From Tetrahymena elliotti 4EA (Eukaryota > Ciliophora > Oligohymenophorea > Hymenostomatida > Tetrahymenidae), in NCBI GenBank assembly GCA_000231825.2, contig JH720349.1, positions 389,763 to 453,762 of the forward strand: DNA of 64,000 nucleotides, read 5' to 3'. Positions within the stretch are counted from its first letter, which is position 1; every line of letters starts with the position of its first letter. The notes under the pieces are model-generated. The model did no database searches. It was not told the origin of the DNA and worked only from the letters and a program-made list of their open reading frames with translations. Positions 37,101 through 50,300 of the stretch are shown here, in pieces. The position numbers and the translations under genes were made by a program.

Positions 37101-39792
37101 CAAAAACTAAATGCAATTAGAAGATTTGAGAAAATTGTATTTAAATGAATTATGGGGGAAAAGTTTAAGTGAAATTGAAAAAATAGGTATGAATGAATCT
37201 GATGATTCTGATTCTTGTCCATCTGATGATAATTTAGATGATAAGGAAATAAGTAAAATATTTGACAAGACATTCAATTCATATTAAAAACTGATGGATT
37301 CTAGAAAACGTAACAATAATAAATCTTCTAAAAAACAAAGTTTTTTAAATGGTAGCTTTATGAATAACTCTTAATCTTAGAGCCCTTCACCTTCAAATGG
37401 TTTATATAATTAATCATAAGTTATTATAAATGAGGAGAATTATCCTTATAAGAAGAAAGAGGCTGGGTGGAGTTCATATTTTGGAAGAGGTAACAGCAAT
37501 TTAGCATAAAAGAAATTTTCTATTTCTGAAGAAAAGCTTTAGGCTTAGCAGAAAATAAATAAGCAATCTGATTTAAACAACGAGAGTGCAATTTAAAATA
37601 GCTAAAAAAAGAATATTTAGTAGTCTCAAGTTACTTTAGCAGCTGTTAAAAATAAAGCTTTTAATTTTTAATGTGTTTCTCCTCAAGTACCTACAACAAG
37701 ATAAAGCCCTTTGAATAGATATGATGAACAAGGAGGGAATAGCCCTAAAAAAATACTCTATTAATAGCAAATGAATTCTAGATAGCTTCCTTCTTTACAG
37801 AAAGCAAATTGTGTAGCAATTATTGAAAATGAAAATTGGAATGATAAAAGACGCTTCAAAAGCCTGAAATAATAAAAAATTGATGACTAATAGCCTTTTA
37901 TCGCAAACACATTGTCAAAGCAAATAAAATATCTTCAACCAAATTAGCAAATTCAGTAGCAGCTGTCTTAAAATTAACAAGATATTTAACAAAAATTAAA
38001 TTCATAGCTTGTAGATATGTATTCATCTGAGTTTTATAAAGTTACTTAAGACAAAATTAGTACTGGAAAGGCATAATATCTCCAATAAAACTAACAAATA
38101 AATTAAGCTCAAAGTTCTTTTAACTAACTCTAAATTATGAATCAATAAGTCTAATAATAACAACTATACAATCACTAACGTTAGAGTCCTTACAAAAGGA
38201 AATACCATAAAAATTAAATGAGAAGTGGTTCAAAACAAAATCCTAACAAATTCGTGCAATTTGATTCAAGTTTTTTAGGGAATTCTTACATTCAAGAAGG
38301 AGATAAAACAGACTAAAATATATCTAATTAGCACAAAAATAACTTATCGAATATAGAATTTAGAGATGAAAATGAAGATTTGAATAGCTTAAACTATCTC
38401 TAAAACTAAAGAAATTTTCTTAATTAATCTATGCTACCTTCACTCTACACTTATGAAAGCAGTGAAACGAAGAACCATTTCATTGATATTCAAAATGAAT
38501 ATTTAAATGCTGATTTATCTGATTAAAATTCATACTAAAGAGGTAGTAATATGTGCCAATAAAATTCAGTATCGCCTAAAAATACTCAAGCAAAAAATAT
38601 TTAAAATAATATCTCTGCAGTCTAAAATTAAATTAAAAGAAAGACACAAAAAGACTTTGCTGTATATATCCATTAAGAAAAGCTATCAATTTTAAATTAG
38701 CAATCTTAACATTAAAATTAATCTATAGAGGATTCTGCAATAAGAACTATGAGATAGGACTAATCTAAAAACAGCTAAGCCAATAATCTTTTACAAAACA
38801 TTTAATCTTCCAATTAACCTAGCTAACACAAAAACAACAACTTGCATTACTAGGAATATATGAAATATAAAAATAAAAACAATGCATATATTGCAAGTTA
38901 AAGTGTTTTTAATCAAACTTTATCTTAATAGTCTTACTATGAAAACCAATAGGTGTAAAGACCTGATAAGCAAACTCTTTGCACTAGTAGTCAAGATTAT
39001 AATAATAAAATAGATTCTTTATTAAATATAACATCTGATATGCCTATAAAAATAAAATTAAACAAGAATAGTTAATATTGTTTGAATTAAATAAATTCCC
39101 AGACAAATTAAAATACTTTATTGTTAAATGAAAATAAAAATACTTAATAAACTATTGAAGAACAAATACAAAATGAATTTAACAGTAAGATGAACAGCTA
39201 AAAAACACATTATACTCTTGGGGTTCCTTCTATTTCAGAAAATTAAGCCTAATTTAATTAGAAGAAGAAAAAGAAGGCCTTTGAGTAAATGATGAAAAAA
39301 GATTTGCAAAATTAAATATTCAATCAAAAGTCTATCTCAATATATAATACTGTAAACACATAAATAAATTAAAACTCACAAAAAGATATGCTGGCACAAA
39401 GTACTCTAGTAAACAGTGTTTTAGATTGCAGTGAAATTCCTTTAGAATAATAGACAAACCTTATTGAAATTTAGAATAATTTACAAAAAAAATATGATTT
39501 TTAACATCAGAATAATTCTATGATAAATTTACCTGAAAACCCATAATAATAACAATACAGCTTTTCTTAAGATCGAAATGATAAAATTGGATATTTGTAA
39601 AATTCAAACAGTTAAAACTATGGTTCTTCTAAAAGTATTAGATCTTCAAGCTGCAACAAATAATAAAAATAAAAATAATAATCAAATAAATTTTCTATTA
39701 ACAATTAAAACAACAACAATAACAGCTAAATGAATGCCAAGAAACTAATTTTTTACAGCATTAATGATACAAATCTAAAATAGATAATATGA
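34103..39792 (+). CDS. CCP/AGBL-like: Cytosolic carboxypeptidase (M14B, tubulin deglutamylase family) with long Q/N tail (1795 aa)
   Basis: Two exons, 34103-35912 and 36215-39792, join in phase to give 1796 codons. The family's N-terminal beta-sandwich is present: [45 protein letters not shown]. The M14 catalytic domain starts at the splice: [10 protein letters not shown] carries zinc ligands H612 and E615, [14 protein letters not shown] the substrate-binding NR, CDLHGHS the third ligand H708, and FTLESSFCG the catalytic E778. All key residues are intact, so peptidase activity is expected: removal of C-terminal or side-chain glutamates, chiefly from tubulin. Before the domain lie ~400 residues of low complexity. 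After about residue 815 comes a ~980-residue tail extremely rich in Q, N, S and K. Known CCPs of similar domain order are found in cytosol, basal bodies and cilia. Which CCP subclass this is cannot be settled by eye. Confidence 0.93.
35913..36214 (+). other. Single intron of the carboxypeptidase gene (302 bp)
   Basis: Donor GGTAATTC, acceptor TTAAAGGT, phase 1, restoring the codon GGT ahead of the [11 protein letters not shown] strand. Both flanks align with the family, which supports the splice. Contents are A/T-rich with no other feature. Confidence 0.85.
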
Positions 39793-40568
39793 TGAAGTGA
39801 GTGAAGAAAACAGAAAATTGTTATTTCCTCTTTTATCTAAAAAATTATTTATATATCATTAAAATTATTTATCTCTAAAATCTAATTAAACATATTTACA
39901 TTAGCATAAAATTACTTGTCAATTTTCCTAATTATTTAACAAAACATAATTGAAATATATTTAAATTATAGGCTTCAACATTTTAAATTATATTTTTTTA
40001 TTCAATAACTTCTATTCCAACTTTAGAAATGCTTCTTAGAAGCTCAGTATTTAATAAAATTAATATTTCAAATTGTAATTTGTTTCTAAAAAATTGTAAT
40101 CATGTCATAAAGCAAAAGATCTTCTAATTTACTCGTTAATTAACTCTTGCTTGCAAAGGTAATTAGACATAGATACAATAATTATACATTTTAAAACTAG
40201 AAAAATAAGATTGAAGGAGAAATGGTGAATAAATTTTTAATGTTACTAAAAGAATAATTAATATTAAAGTTAATAAGTTAGAAAAGATATATCTAATGTT
40301 TGAATATTTGATATGAAAGTGATAAAGGAGATAGCTAAGAGGTAATGAATTATTTTAAAATTTTATTACATTGAAATAAATAGTATTCTATTTTTATAAT
40401 TATAATTTTTAATATATTAATTTTTATATAAATATTCTATTAATTAATTATTGATTGCAAGTTAAATATTTTGGTTTTGTAAAGCAAGGTTTTTACTTTT
40501 AATTATTTTCTTTTTAATGAATCATCAATCAGTACAATATTTTAATTGTTGAGAGTTATTTTTTTAGA
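39793..40568. other. Convergent intergenic region
   Basis: 776 bases between two stop codons facing each other, so only 3' UTRs are expected. A/T-rich, nothing identifiable. Confidence 0.55.
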
Positions 40569-43329
40569 TCAAAGCTCAAGAGTTTTAAGATTTTCAGTTG
40601 AGTTATTAGTTAAAATAAAGTTATCTTTAATAAAATTTTCGAAAGAGTCACTACTTTCATCAATGTAATTATTATTCATAATAATTTTTTAAGCTCCTTC
40701 AAGTTAAAAAGAAATATTATTATTAGTTCCACTTTAATTGCAAACACTTTCTCTTCTCTTATTCCAATTACAAAATGAGTTGTTTACTATAAAATTAGAA
40801 ATGTTACTGCTATTTGTGTTCAAATTACCTATTTAATTCATATTATAGTTATTTGTAACTAAACCACTATTACTCATATTATTATGACTTGATAATGTAG
40901 AGTTTATTGGTATAAAACTTTTTTGCTTTTTAACAAATTTGGATTCAAGTTGCTTAGGTTCTGTGTAATTAATTGAGCTGTGTTGCTGACTACCTATATT
41001 AAAGCTGTTAGATCTATTATGTCTTTAACTTTTTTTCTATTATGCTACTTTCTTATCAACTTCACTCTCCTCTGTTCTATTTTATTAAATATATAAATAT
41101 AAATTTTAATTATTTGTGAAATATTTGATTACTTATGATTTATTGTTGAGTATCTTCTCTCACTTATTTACTGAAGAGTTTTCATTTTTTATTTAATATT
41201 AGATCTTTCTGATGGATTTTTCTCCAACTTATCTTCGAATTTTTCATAGAAATATTAGATTAATTTATTTTAATTTGATATACTAGGTGCTCTGCTATTC
41301 TTCATTGAAAAGTGTTTTAATCTATTTAAGAGTTGTTGTCTATTATTTGGGTTACTTTTGTCTCTAGCTGACTACAATTGTATGTAATCTTTTATTTTTT
41401 TACTTGCTTAAATCATTTTATCTTGAAAATATTTGGGCTGCTCATTAGAGCTTGGAGTACATTTAGAATCAGCTACTACAAAGTATTTAGAGTCCGTAGC
41501 TGTTGAATACTTAGATTCAAGATTCGATTGAATGTTTCGATTTGATTTAATTTATATATTACTATTATTATTGTTACTAGAAGACGACATTTATTAACTA
41601 GAAGTATTTTATTTTTCTAAATTTATTTATTAAAATACAGCTTATTACTATTATTATTGCATGTTATTTTCTACATTTAAGATCCCTTTCTTTTTATTCT
41701 TTTATTCATACATGTTTTCGCCTTTTGATGGTAAAGGTTTTTCTTGAATTTACTTAACTTAGGTTTTCTTTTCATTAAATAAAAGCACTTATTCAGACTA
41801 CCTTCCATTTTATTTTTACTAAGAATCTTATAACTTTTATTGCTATATTATGGTCTAAATTTTCTTTTCTGGTGATATGTCTTCTAAATTACATGTTTTG
41901 ACACTTTTATATAGTGAAACATGCATTTAATTTACCTAATTTCTTTATTATTTTAAATTGTTATTTTCTTTCATTTTTAATAAAAATAAAAAACTTTATT
42001 ACTGATTATTTTCCTTGTCTTCAATCTATGATTAGTCAGTTTGAACAAGATTATTTATATCTAACTAATTATTAGTTGGAGTTGTCAATTTTATTTTTCT
42101 TTAGCTGGTACTTTCTGTCTAAGAACGCTAATTACTCAAATTGCTAATCATTTACTTAGAATAATATTAATATTCGTTTTATATTTTGCTTTTTGGGATA
42201 TTTTGTGCACATTTCTAAACTTAGTTTTCTTTTAAAACATAAATTTCTTGCTTTAGCTAATTGACTTAAGAGGTCATATCTTTAATTGTGCTATCTTTTA
42301 TTTCTAATTGTTATTGCATTTGTTCACAAACCTTTTCTAAAAACTACGAAAATAATTTTTGTTACTGTTTAAGTATTTCTATAACATTAAAGCTTTAATT
42401 ATCAATTAACAAACATGCTTTATTTAAATAAATAAATAAATTACATCAGTTTGTTGGACATGCTTTTTCTCTAAATTTTTGATTTACTCTTCTTATTCTT
42501 AACATTTTATTTGGGATGACTCTAAATACAATTTAAGTTCTTGCTAAATCTTTAATTCAAATTAAAAAATATTGTGTAATTCAAATTTGTTTATAAGAAT
42601 ATTTAAATTAAATTTACTCTTATATGTTCACGGATTTGTGCTTCAAGCCTTTGAAGATTCTTATCATAGCTATCACACTCTAGCTCATGCTTTTCCTTTA
42701 ATTCTTTCTCTGATGCCTTAGATTGAATAAAGTGGATTTCAATAAGTTATTTTATGTTTTGCAGTAAATCATTTTCACTGAATTCACAGTCTTGAGGCTC
42801 TAAAAAAATATCTTAGAAGGTATCAAACTCATTAAGTATACTCTATTAAAAAATTATTTTTATTTTTATGATTTATAATTGAAAAATATACTTTTTCTAT
42901 ATTTTATTTGACAAAGTTATACAACTCCAATGCAGCACTTTCACTATTCTTAGTAGAAATTTCATATATTTATTCATCTTAATTTTAGAATTATTTCTAT
43001 CTCTGATTTGGTTTCGCTGCTCCAGCACAGCTATTGGAGCGAGTTTTTCTATTTTGATTTTAACTTTAGTCAACAAAAAAATCATTTATGCAATTGTTTA
43101 AGTTGGTTTCCTCATGCTTTTATCCTAAATTAGCTGTATTTGAATGGCTTAAATTAGTCAAATTCCCCTAATAATTGATTGCATTGTATGAGTTATGATT
43201 TAAATGTTTTTGTGCTTTTTGCATCTAAGTATTCCTCTCTTTTAATCCTTTTTTAGCAATGTTGTCTGACTATCTTCTACTTAAATTATTTTAAACAATT
43301 TAAGTGGCAGATTAGAGCTGCTTATTCAT
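40569..43329 (-). CDS. Q/N-rich coiled-coil protein, unknown family
   Basis: Start ATG 43327-43329; exons 42892-43329, 42618-42842 and 42445-42549 join in phase with clean GT...AG borders. They encode a Q/N-rich N-terminus (MNKQLQSATQIVQNNLSRR) and a coiled coil (KELKEKHELECDSYDKNLQR; NLEKKHVQQTD). Coding resumes near 42380 (KQQQKLFSQFLEKVCEQMQQ) but one base out of phase with any splice I can propose, so that junction is unresolved. The long remaining part runs to an intron near 41100 and ends at TGA 40569-40571 (LTNNSTENLKTLEL). It is low complexity with a serine-rich stretch (SSSNNNNSNIQIKSN) and a basic helical block (DKSNPNNRQQLLNRLKHFSM). No membrane segment, no known domain. A kinase substrate or scaffold is conceivable but unsupported. 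Confidence 0.7.
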
Positions 43330-44323
43330 AATCCCTCTAAATTTTAGTTCTTACTTATTCTAATTAAAAAAATCCTCTAATACAATTTTGAAAGAGATGT
43401 TAATTTTTTTAATATTTGAATAGATTTTTAAAATTATCAGAAAATGCTTTAATAATTAAAAAAACTACTAAAAAAATATTCTTTGTGATTTTACTTTCTT
43501 TTATATAGATATTACTGGAGTTTTATGCTATCAATTTACTTGCTATTAATCATGCTTATTAAATTTGATTCAACAAAAATACTAAAATAATCCTTTAACA
43601 TTTTTATCATCCTATTAAAATCATAATTTTTTAAGAATAAATTTAATTCAGAAAAAACAATTTAAAAATTTTTTAATTTTATCTCAAAATTAAGCAAATA
43701 AAATTATTCTTAAAATCAAATATTAATTTTAAAATAAAATAATAATTTTAGAATAGCGACTAAAAATAATAATAAAAAAATTTTAAAATAAAGAATGATA
43801 TTAAGGCAATAAATACTTTTTTTCTTCAAATATTAGATTTTTGAATTTACATCCTAAAAATAAATAAGAAAAGTAAAAGAGATTCTCTGAGAAACACTTA
43901 GATTGTTTTTACCATTAATTTTTCTTAAATTTGGCATTCAAAAGTATTAAAATTTGGATATTTTAATTCAAATATTTCCATTCATATTCATCTTATAAAA
44001 TTCATACTCCCCAAACAAATTATTAACATTTATTTAAGAGTAACAAATTAAAAAATTAATAAGAAATCAATAAATACATTATGCACTTAATTGAGAAAAA
44101 ACATTTCAATTATTTGGTTTATGTTAGTAAATTCTGAACCACATATATATAAAGTGGAAACAATTATATATTTGGGTTGTTGAAAATAATTTTAAAATGA
44201 TTTCTAATTTATGTTTAAAATTTAAAAAAATTTTTTTTTTTTGAAATAATGTATTTAAATTTTGAATTCTGAAAATAAAAGCATCGCATGTTACATTACT
44301 AACTTTTTTTATTCTTTTAAAAT
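43330..44323. other. Intergenic, promoter side of the Q/N-rich coiled-coil gene
   Basis: About 1 kb between two minus-strand genes. A/T-rich, no frame, RNA gene or repeat. It should include the giant gene's 3' UTR and the next gene's promoter. Confidence 0.55.
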
Positions 44324-47300
44324 TCAAATATTTTCAGAGTGAACAATTGATTGTGTTTCAGCTACTGCATCAGAAATTTCCTCATTATTTAACTTATCTT
44401 TTTTGTTTTCTTAAGATCCAGCTGCTCCACCCGCAGCTGCCATTGGAATAATTGAGTTAATTATTGACCCAAAAGTTCCTCCTACAGCAAAAGCCTTTAT
44501 ACCTAAGAAAATGAAAGCAAAAAGAAGAATAAGAATAACTACAAGGGTACCAAGAGCTAGTGCTAATAGAGCAGGAGAAATACCTAGTTTTTCAAGAGAC
44601 ATAGAAGTTTTCTTATCATTAACATACTTAAATGCTTTTTCAAATTCTTCTATGTTCAAAGTTAACTCATCTGTTTGCTCAACATTTCCAATCTTTTGTT
44701 TTTTATTCTTAATACTTGCAAAAATTTCATTAACTCTGTGTTTACTTAGCTCCATACCTTTAAGAATTCAAAATGATTTCTTTACAAAAATAATTTTCTC
44801 AAATAGTTACCTAATCTTCTCACAAATGATTGAAACTCTTCTATTGATATTTTCCCATTATTGTCTCCCTCAGCATCAACAGCTACAAAAACATCTCTGA
44901 TTGTAACCTTTATGTTTATTAAATTTAATAAATATATTTTTCTAAAAACTTTTATTTACTTTTCCATCTTAAAGTTTCTTCACAATTTCTTTTATTTTAT
45001 CTGGTGGACCCTACTGTCCTCCTCCTACTATAGCTGAATCTTTTTAATTAAAAATTGGCATATCTACAACTTAATTATAAGCTCTTTATATCAAAGCAAT
45101 CTTATTCTCGTCAACAATTTCAAATTTCTTCAATATATTGAAAACCCGTTGATGATCGCCAGTAAGAATAGCAATTATATCTTCAATTATTGTCACATCT
45201 ATATTACCTTTGCTAGCATATTTAATTAATTTAAGTACTTCCTTAACCAAATCACTATCATTAATGGATTAAGAAGGCCTATCTAAAATAGATTGCAGAA
45301 TCGATGTTATTGTATTTATCATCTTATCAACTTATTCTAAACTTTCTCCAGTTTTATGAGATCCAAAGAAAAATTCAGATAAATCAGGATTTTCAAATGC
45401 TATTTTAAGCAAGATCTTTTTTATTTTAAAATAAATATTATTTTAATTATCATATAAAAAAATATTAAATTTGGCTATTTGAATTTAAGATTCAAATATA
45501 TTTTTATATTAATAATTATAAATTTTATATTAATATTCATAAAATGTATCTCGAAATAGCTGAGTTTTCTTCTTTTAAAAAATAACTTAATAAAAAAATC
45601 TTATCTTATTTCTAAAACTTTTTTATTAATGAAAAAGTTAAAGAATTTAAGAGTGAAAATGGGAAAAAATAGATTACAATTAAGCAGTTTTGCTTATCTT
45701 TAAGCTTGGGATTATTTTTCATACTCTCTGTCTCTTAATTAGTAATAAGATAGAATATTGCATAAACTAAATTCACTATATTGTCATCTACCGATAGCAA
45801 GTCTTTAGCTACAGTTACAAGCAAATCATCTACTTGGTTAAGAATTTTTTATTTTTACTACATAGTTATTTTAGAGCTATTGATTGTGCAGAAAGAGATT
45901 GTGAAAATAATATTCAAAACTTTATTGAAAATCTTAGCATATTTAGAATTATCTTTTAAGATTAAATTAATATATGAGTTTTCATCATTAATACAATTTT
46001 ATAGGTATTAAGTGATAGGCTCAGCATTTTAGGTATGAATAGCTTAAAGTCCTTTAAAGTAAAGATTTGATATATATTCTATTAGTGGATGAACCTTTTC
46101 TATTTCCTTTAAGAAACTGCCATTTAAGAAATTAAACAAATAATAGATCTCACGTGAATCTAATTTATAAAAAAAAAATTTTTTTCTTGAAAAAGTTGTT
46201 CAATTTTTACTTGGTGATCCTTTTATTTTTTCTCTAAAGTCAGTTAAGTTAGCAATACTAATTTCTTCTTCTAGTTCTTCTTAGTTAATATCTTAAAGTA
46301 TAGATGCTTTATTCCCTAAAGAAGAAACTAAATTTTCATAAGACTGATAAATCATGTAAATAGAATTCCTTTCGTAGGCCATGTATCTTGTAAATATTTC
46401 AGTGTCTAGACTTCTTAATTTAATTCTATTATTTTACATTTATTAATATTGATTCTTCTTTGATAAATAAAATTGTCCAAATAATTTTTTACTTTTCAAA
46501 AACTTTTTATAAGTTATAACATTCTTCAATTTTGATATCTGTTAGGTTGATGTCTTCTTAATTTATAATTATTGTTTATTTTTTATCTTTTTTCTTGCTA
46601 GGAGATTTATTTGCTTATGCTCTATCAAACTTATCTAGAATTACTGCAGGTAGAATCTAAAGATAATCTACATAACTAAATAAGAACTCTATTTAATTTT
46701 TAAGTTCTTTGAATTAGTAAGGTTTTTCTACAAAGGTATCAATATTCTTTAAAACTGGATCCCACTTTATATTTGAAATATTCTTCCACAAGAAAAGAGA
46801 TTGAAGGATATATGAAATTTATTTATTTTTTTAAGACACTCTTGTGGTATCTACAGGAATATTTACCTAATTAAATAAAATTTAAATTAATTTATATTTA
46901 ATAAATTTTTAATGAATTTTTACTTTAATCTAATTAATAGATTCTTTTTTTAGAGTGTTATATTTATTAAAAATATCAAACTGAATTTATTATTCTTTAG
47001 ATTTTGGATCCAAATTGTTTTCTTTTATAAACTTTTCTACTTAAATCACCAATTTTTCTTCGTTCAATTCTTTTTGTAACTCTAAAGACCATTCTTCTTC
47101 AGTCGTATTCAAACAATTCAAAATATGCACAATTGAATTATTTGATAAACTTAATAGTAAATGAAGATACTTAGCTTCAACAAAGTTTGAAAGCACAGAT
47201 TTAGAATAAAAATTCTCATTATTCTAAATTTCGTTTACATTTTACTTTGAGAAAAGTTAATAAGCACCTAATGAAATATTATTTTAAATTTAATTGTCTT

Positions 47301-50300
47301 ATTAATTTTAGGATTTAGAGAATAATTCTCCTCCAGCATTGATCATGTTATTTATCTATCAATTTTTATAAATATTTTTAATTTAATTTCAAGTAAGAAA
47401 ATATTATTTTTTACCTTTGTATAACTTATCAGCTCATCTAAATTTTCAGATTAAATTTTTAATCCTGATTTTTATGGTTTAATTAGAGCTAGGATTTGTA
47501 GTTTATCTAAACATCCTGCTTCTTTGATATCAAATATCACATTAAATGAATCTCTTTTTATAATTTTATAAAATACAAAGTTAATTTTTGTTTAAGTTCT
47601 TTTAAAATTACTGTAGTTTATATTTGTCATTTGTAATCAAGAAATTCCAATCATTATAAAGGATTTTTTACAAAAGCTAAGACATATCTTTATCTTAAAT
47701 TTTACTGTTTTATCTATAAATATTATTGAGAAGATAGCTATCAATAGTATACTCTATCATATCAGGATCATTCATTTTATCATCCTATAACTTTTTTTAG
47801 TAGCAAAGATTTTAACTTATATTCCATAAGTATTATTAAGCTTTTTCTAATGCTTTATCTCTATTAGGTGATAAATTGCAAAAGTCAAAGTAGTTGATTT
47901 CATAAGGATTATTTGTATTTTTATGCATAGAGCTCTATTTAAATTAAAATTATTTTAATAAATATATCTAAAATATACAGTTAATATTATTTATTACCTT
48001 TTCAAATGACCAAAGAAATTCTGTGAATAGAGTTACTGCTTGAGGAGATTATTAGAAAAGTGGAGAGTGATAAATTAATTTTAAATATTCTCTCATTTCA
48101 CCTTAATATGCCCAAACACAATCTTTTAATGCTCTTTTAAATAATTTAAAAATAATTATATTTCTGTGATCAAAATTTAGTAAAGGATTTTTTTATTTTT
48201 AGGTATTTGAGAATAGAAGATAATAAATTATTTATCAAGAAATAAGAAATGGGGGTACATGGGTTATATTCATTCAAAATAATAAAATTAAAAGCTTAGG
48301 TTTTTTATATTTTATCATCAATAATTAAAAATAAAAAAATTAATTCAGTTTGGTTTAGGGCCTTGCATAAAAATAATAAAAAATGATTAAACAAAAATTA
48401 AATTTTTTTCTGAAGAAATCTAATTAAATTTTTTAATCAAACACTTAAAACTAAATTTCGAAAATTTTTTCATTCACAAGGAAATTGTAAATTTAAAACA
48501 AGTTCCAGAATTTAATTTTAAAAAAAACCTGAGTAAAAAAATANNNNNNNNNNNNNNNNNNNNNNNNNNNNNNNNNNNNNNNNNNNNNNNNNNNNNNNNN
48601 NNNNNNNNNNNNNNNNNNNNNNNNNNNNNNNNNNNNNNNNNNNGACCTAAAAGAAGAGGGAAATCTTAAATATAGGAGGGGCCATAAAGAAGGGTATTAC
48701 AATCGTTGTTTATTAATTGAAAAAATAACTAAGCAAAAGTAATTAAAATTTGGATAATAATAATACTTTAATTATAAAATTTTTAAATGAAAATTATTAA
48801 ACTCTGTGTTAAAAACAATAGTATTGCTAACTTCTTAATATTTTTTTAAAGTTGGGCAAAAAAAAATTGATTTTGTTCTACATATTTTAATGATGAAAAA
48901 AGTAAGAATAAAAATTTCCAATTTCTTTAAATTCGAAATTAATAGCAATCATACATATAAAGCTTTATGATCATTAAATAAATGCAAGAAATGAAACCTT
49001 GCTTGCTTGGTGAATATTCAAATTAAGATAGTTTAAATTAACAAAATAATAAATGAACAAATTTAATTAAAATTTACCCTCTATTTAGATCTGTCAATGA
49101 TGATTTACTTAAAAGTATTTCTAAATCTCTTGATTGATTAATACTTTTACCCATAGTAAGATTAATAAAGCTTGAAATACTTTCTTCTTAGTCATTTAAT
49201 ATTTCATTTAAAGATGAAAAACTAGATTTTATTGAAGGGATTAGCAAACTCAGTATTTCAGCTAAAGCTTTTTTATTGCTAGTCATAAACAAAGAAGCCG
49301 AAGTTACATGATTTTAGAAATCCTCCATTTTAACTTCTTTAATTTATTAATAGATTATACCATTTAAAATTAGAGTTCCGAAATACATATTGCTGTCCTA
49401 TTGATAAAAAATTATTAAGATTCGTGGTGTTGTAAAATTTAAACAATTAAATCTCAAACAATTATTTTCAATAAAATCCAAAATTTAAAGAAATTAATTA
49501 TTTAAATTTTACTTAAGAATAATTTGCTGCAAAGTAATCATTGTTGTTTAAAGATTTATAGTTTTCTTTAAATACATCTATTAAGTATTAGAAATTTTCA
49601 GATTCAGCTACATCTTTGTAATTATCCAAGTATTCAAACAACTTTTTCTTTTTTTCTCCTGAGTATTGATCGTTTTCATTGTATGTATCTCTATTAACAT
49701 AATAAGCACGTCTAAAATCGGTGTAAAAATTATTAGGATCAGTCATGTGATTAACTTAATCTTCTGTATAATAGCTAATTTTATTTAAATAGCTGATAAG
49801 TAATAAGATTTAAAATTGAAAATAATCTTACCAAAACCAAGTTATATCTTCATAGTTATCTATTAATCTCTCTGTATTTTAATCTTCTAATAGTTAAAAT
49901 ACTTCATACTAATCTATTCCTTTAAACACTCCATCCATGCCATAATTTTAATCATTTTGTTCGATTTAATATTGTATATCAGAGTCAACTATCCTTTCAG
50001 CAAAATATTTATATTTCAAATCAAATTTTTTTAATTCTATATATTTTTAAAACTATTTTTTATCAAGTTTTTAATCCTCTCCATTTAAATTTCTTTCCTC
50101 TTCTTGCTTTTGTCTATCATAAACTTTTTCACACAGTTTAATAATAACACCTTAATAGTAACGTTAATCAAATACACTTTGACAAGTATTCGAATAAAGT
50201 ATGTCATCTGAATCAATTATAAAACCAACAGAAAGCCCCTAAATATTTAATAAAGCATAAATTAAAATCTTTGAAAAGAATTTTTTATTATTGAATTGTT

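Noticed and set aside
44511..44900. Plus-strand frame at the 3' end of the giant gene
   Set aside because: Antisense to the EF-hand and last membrane helix, which make better sense.
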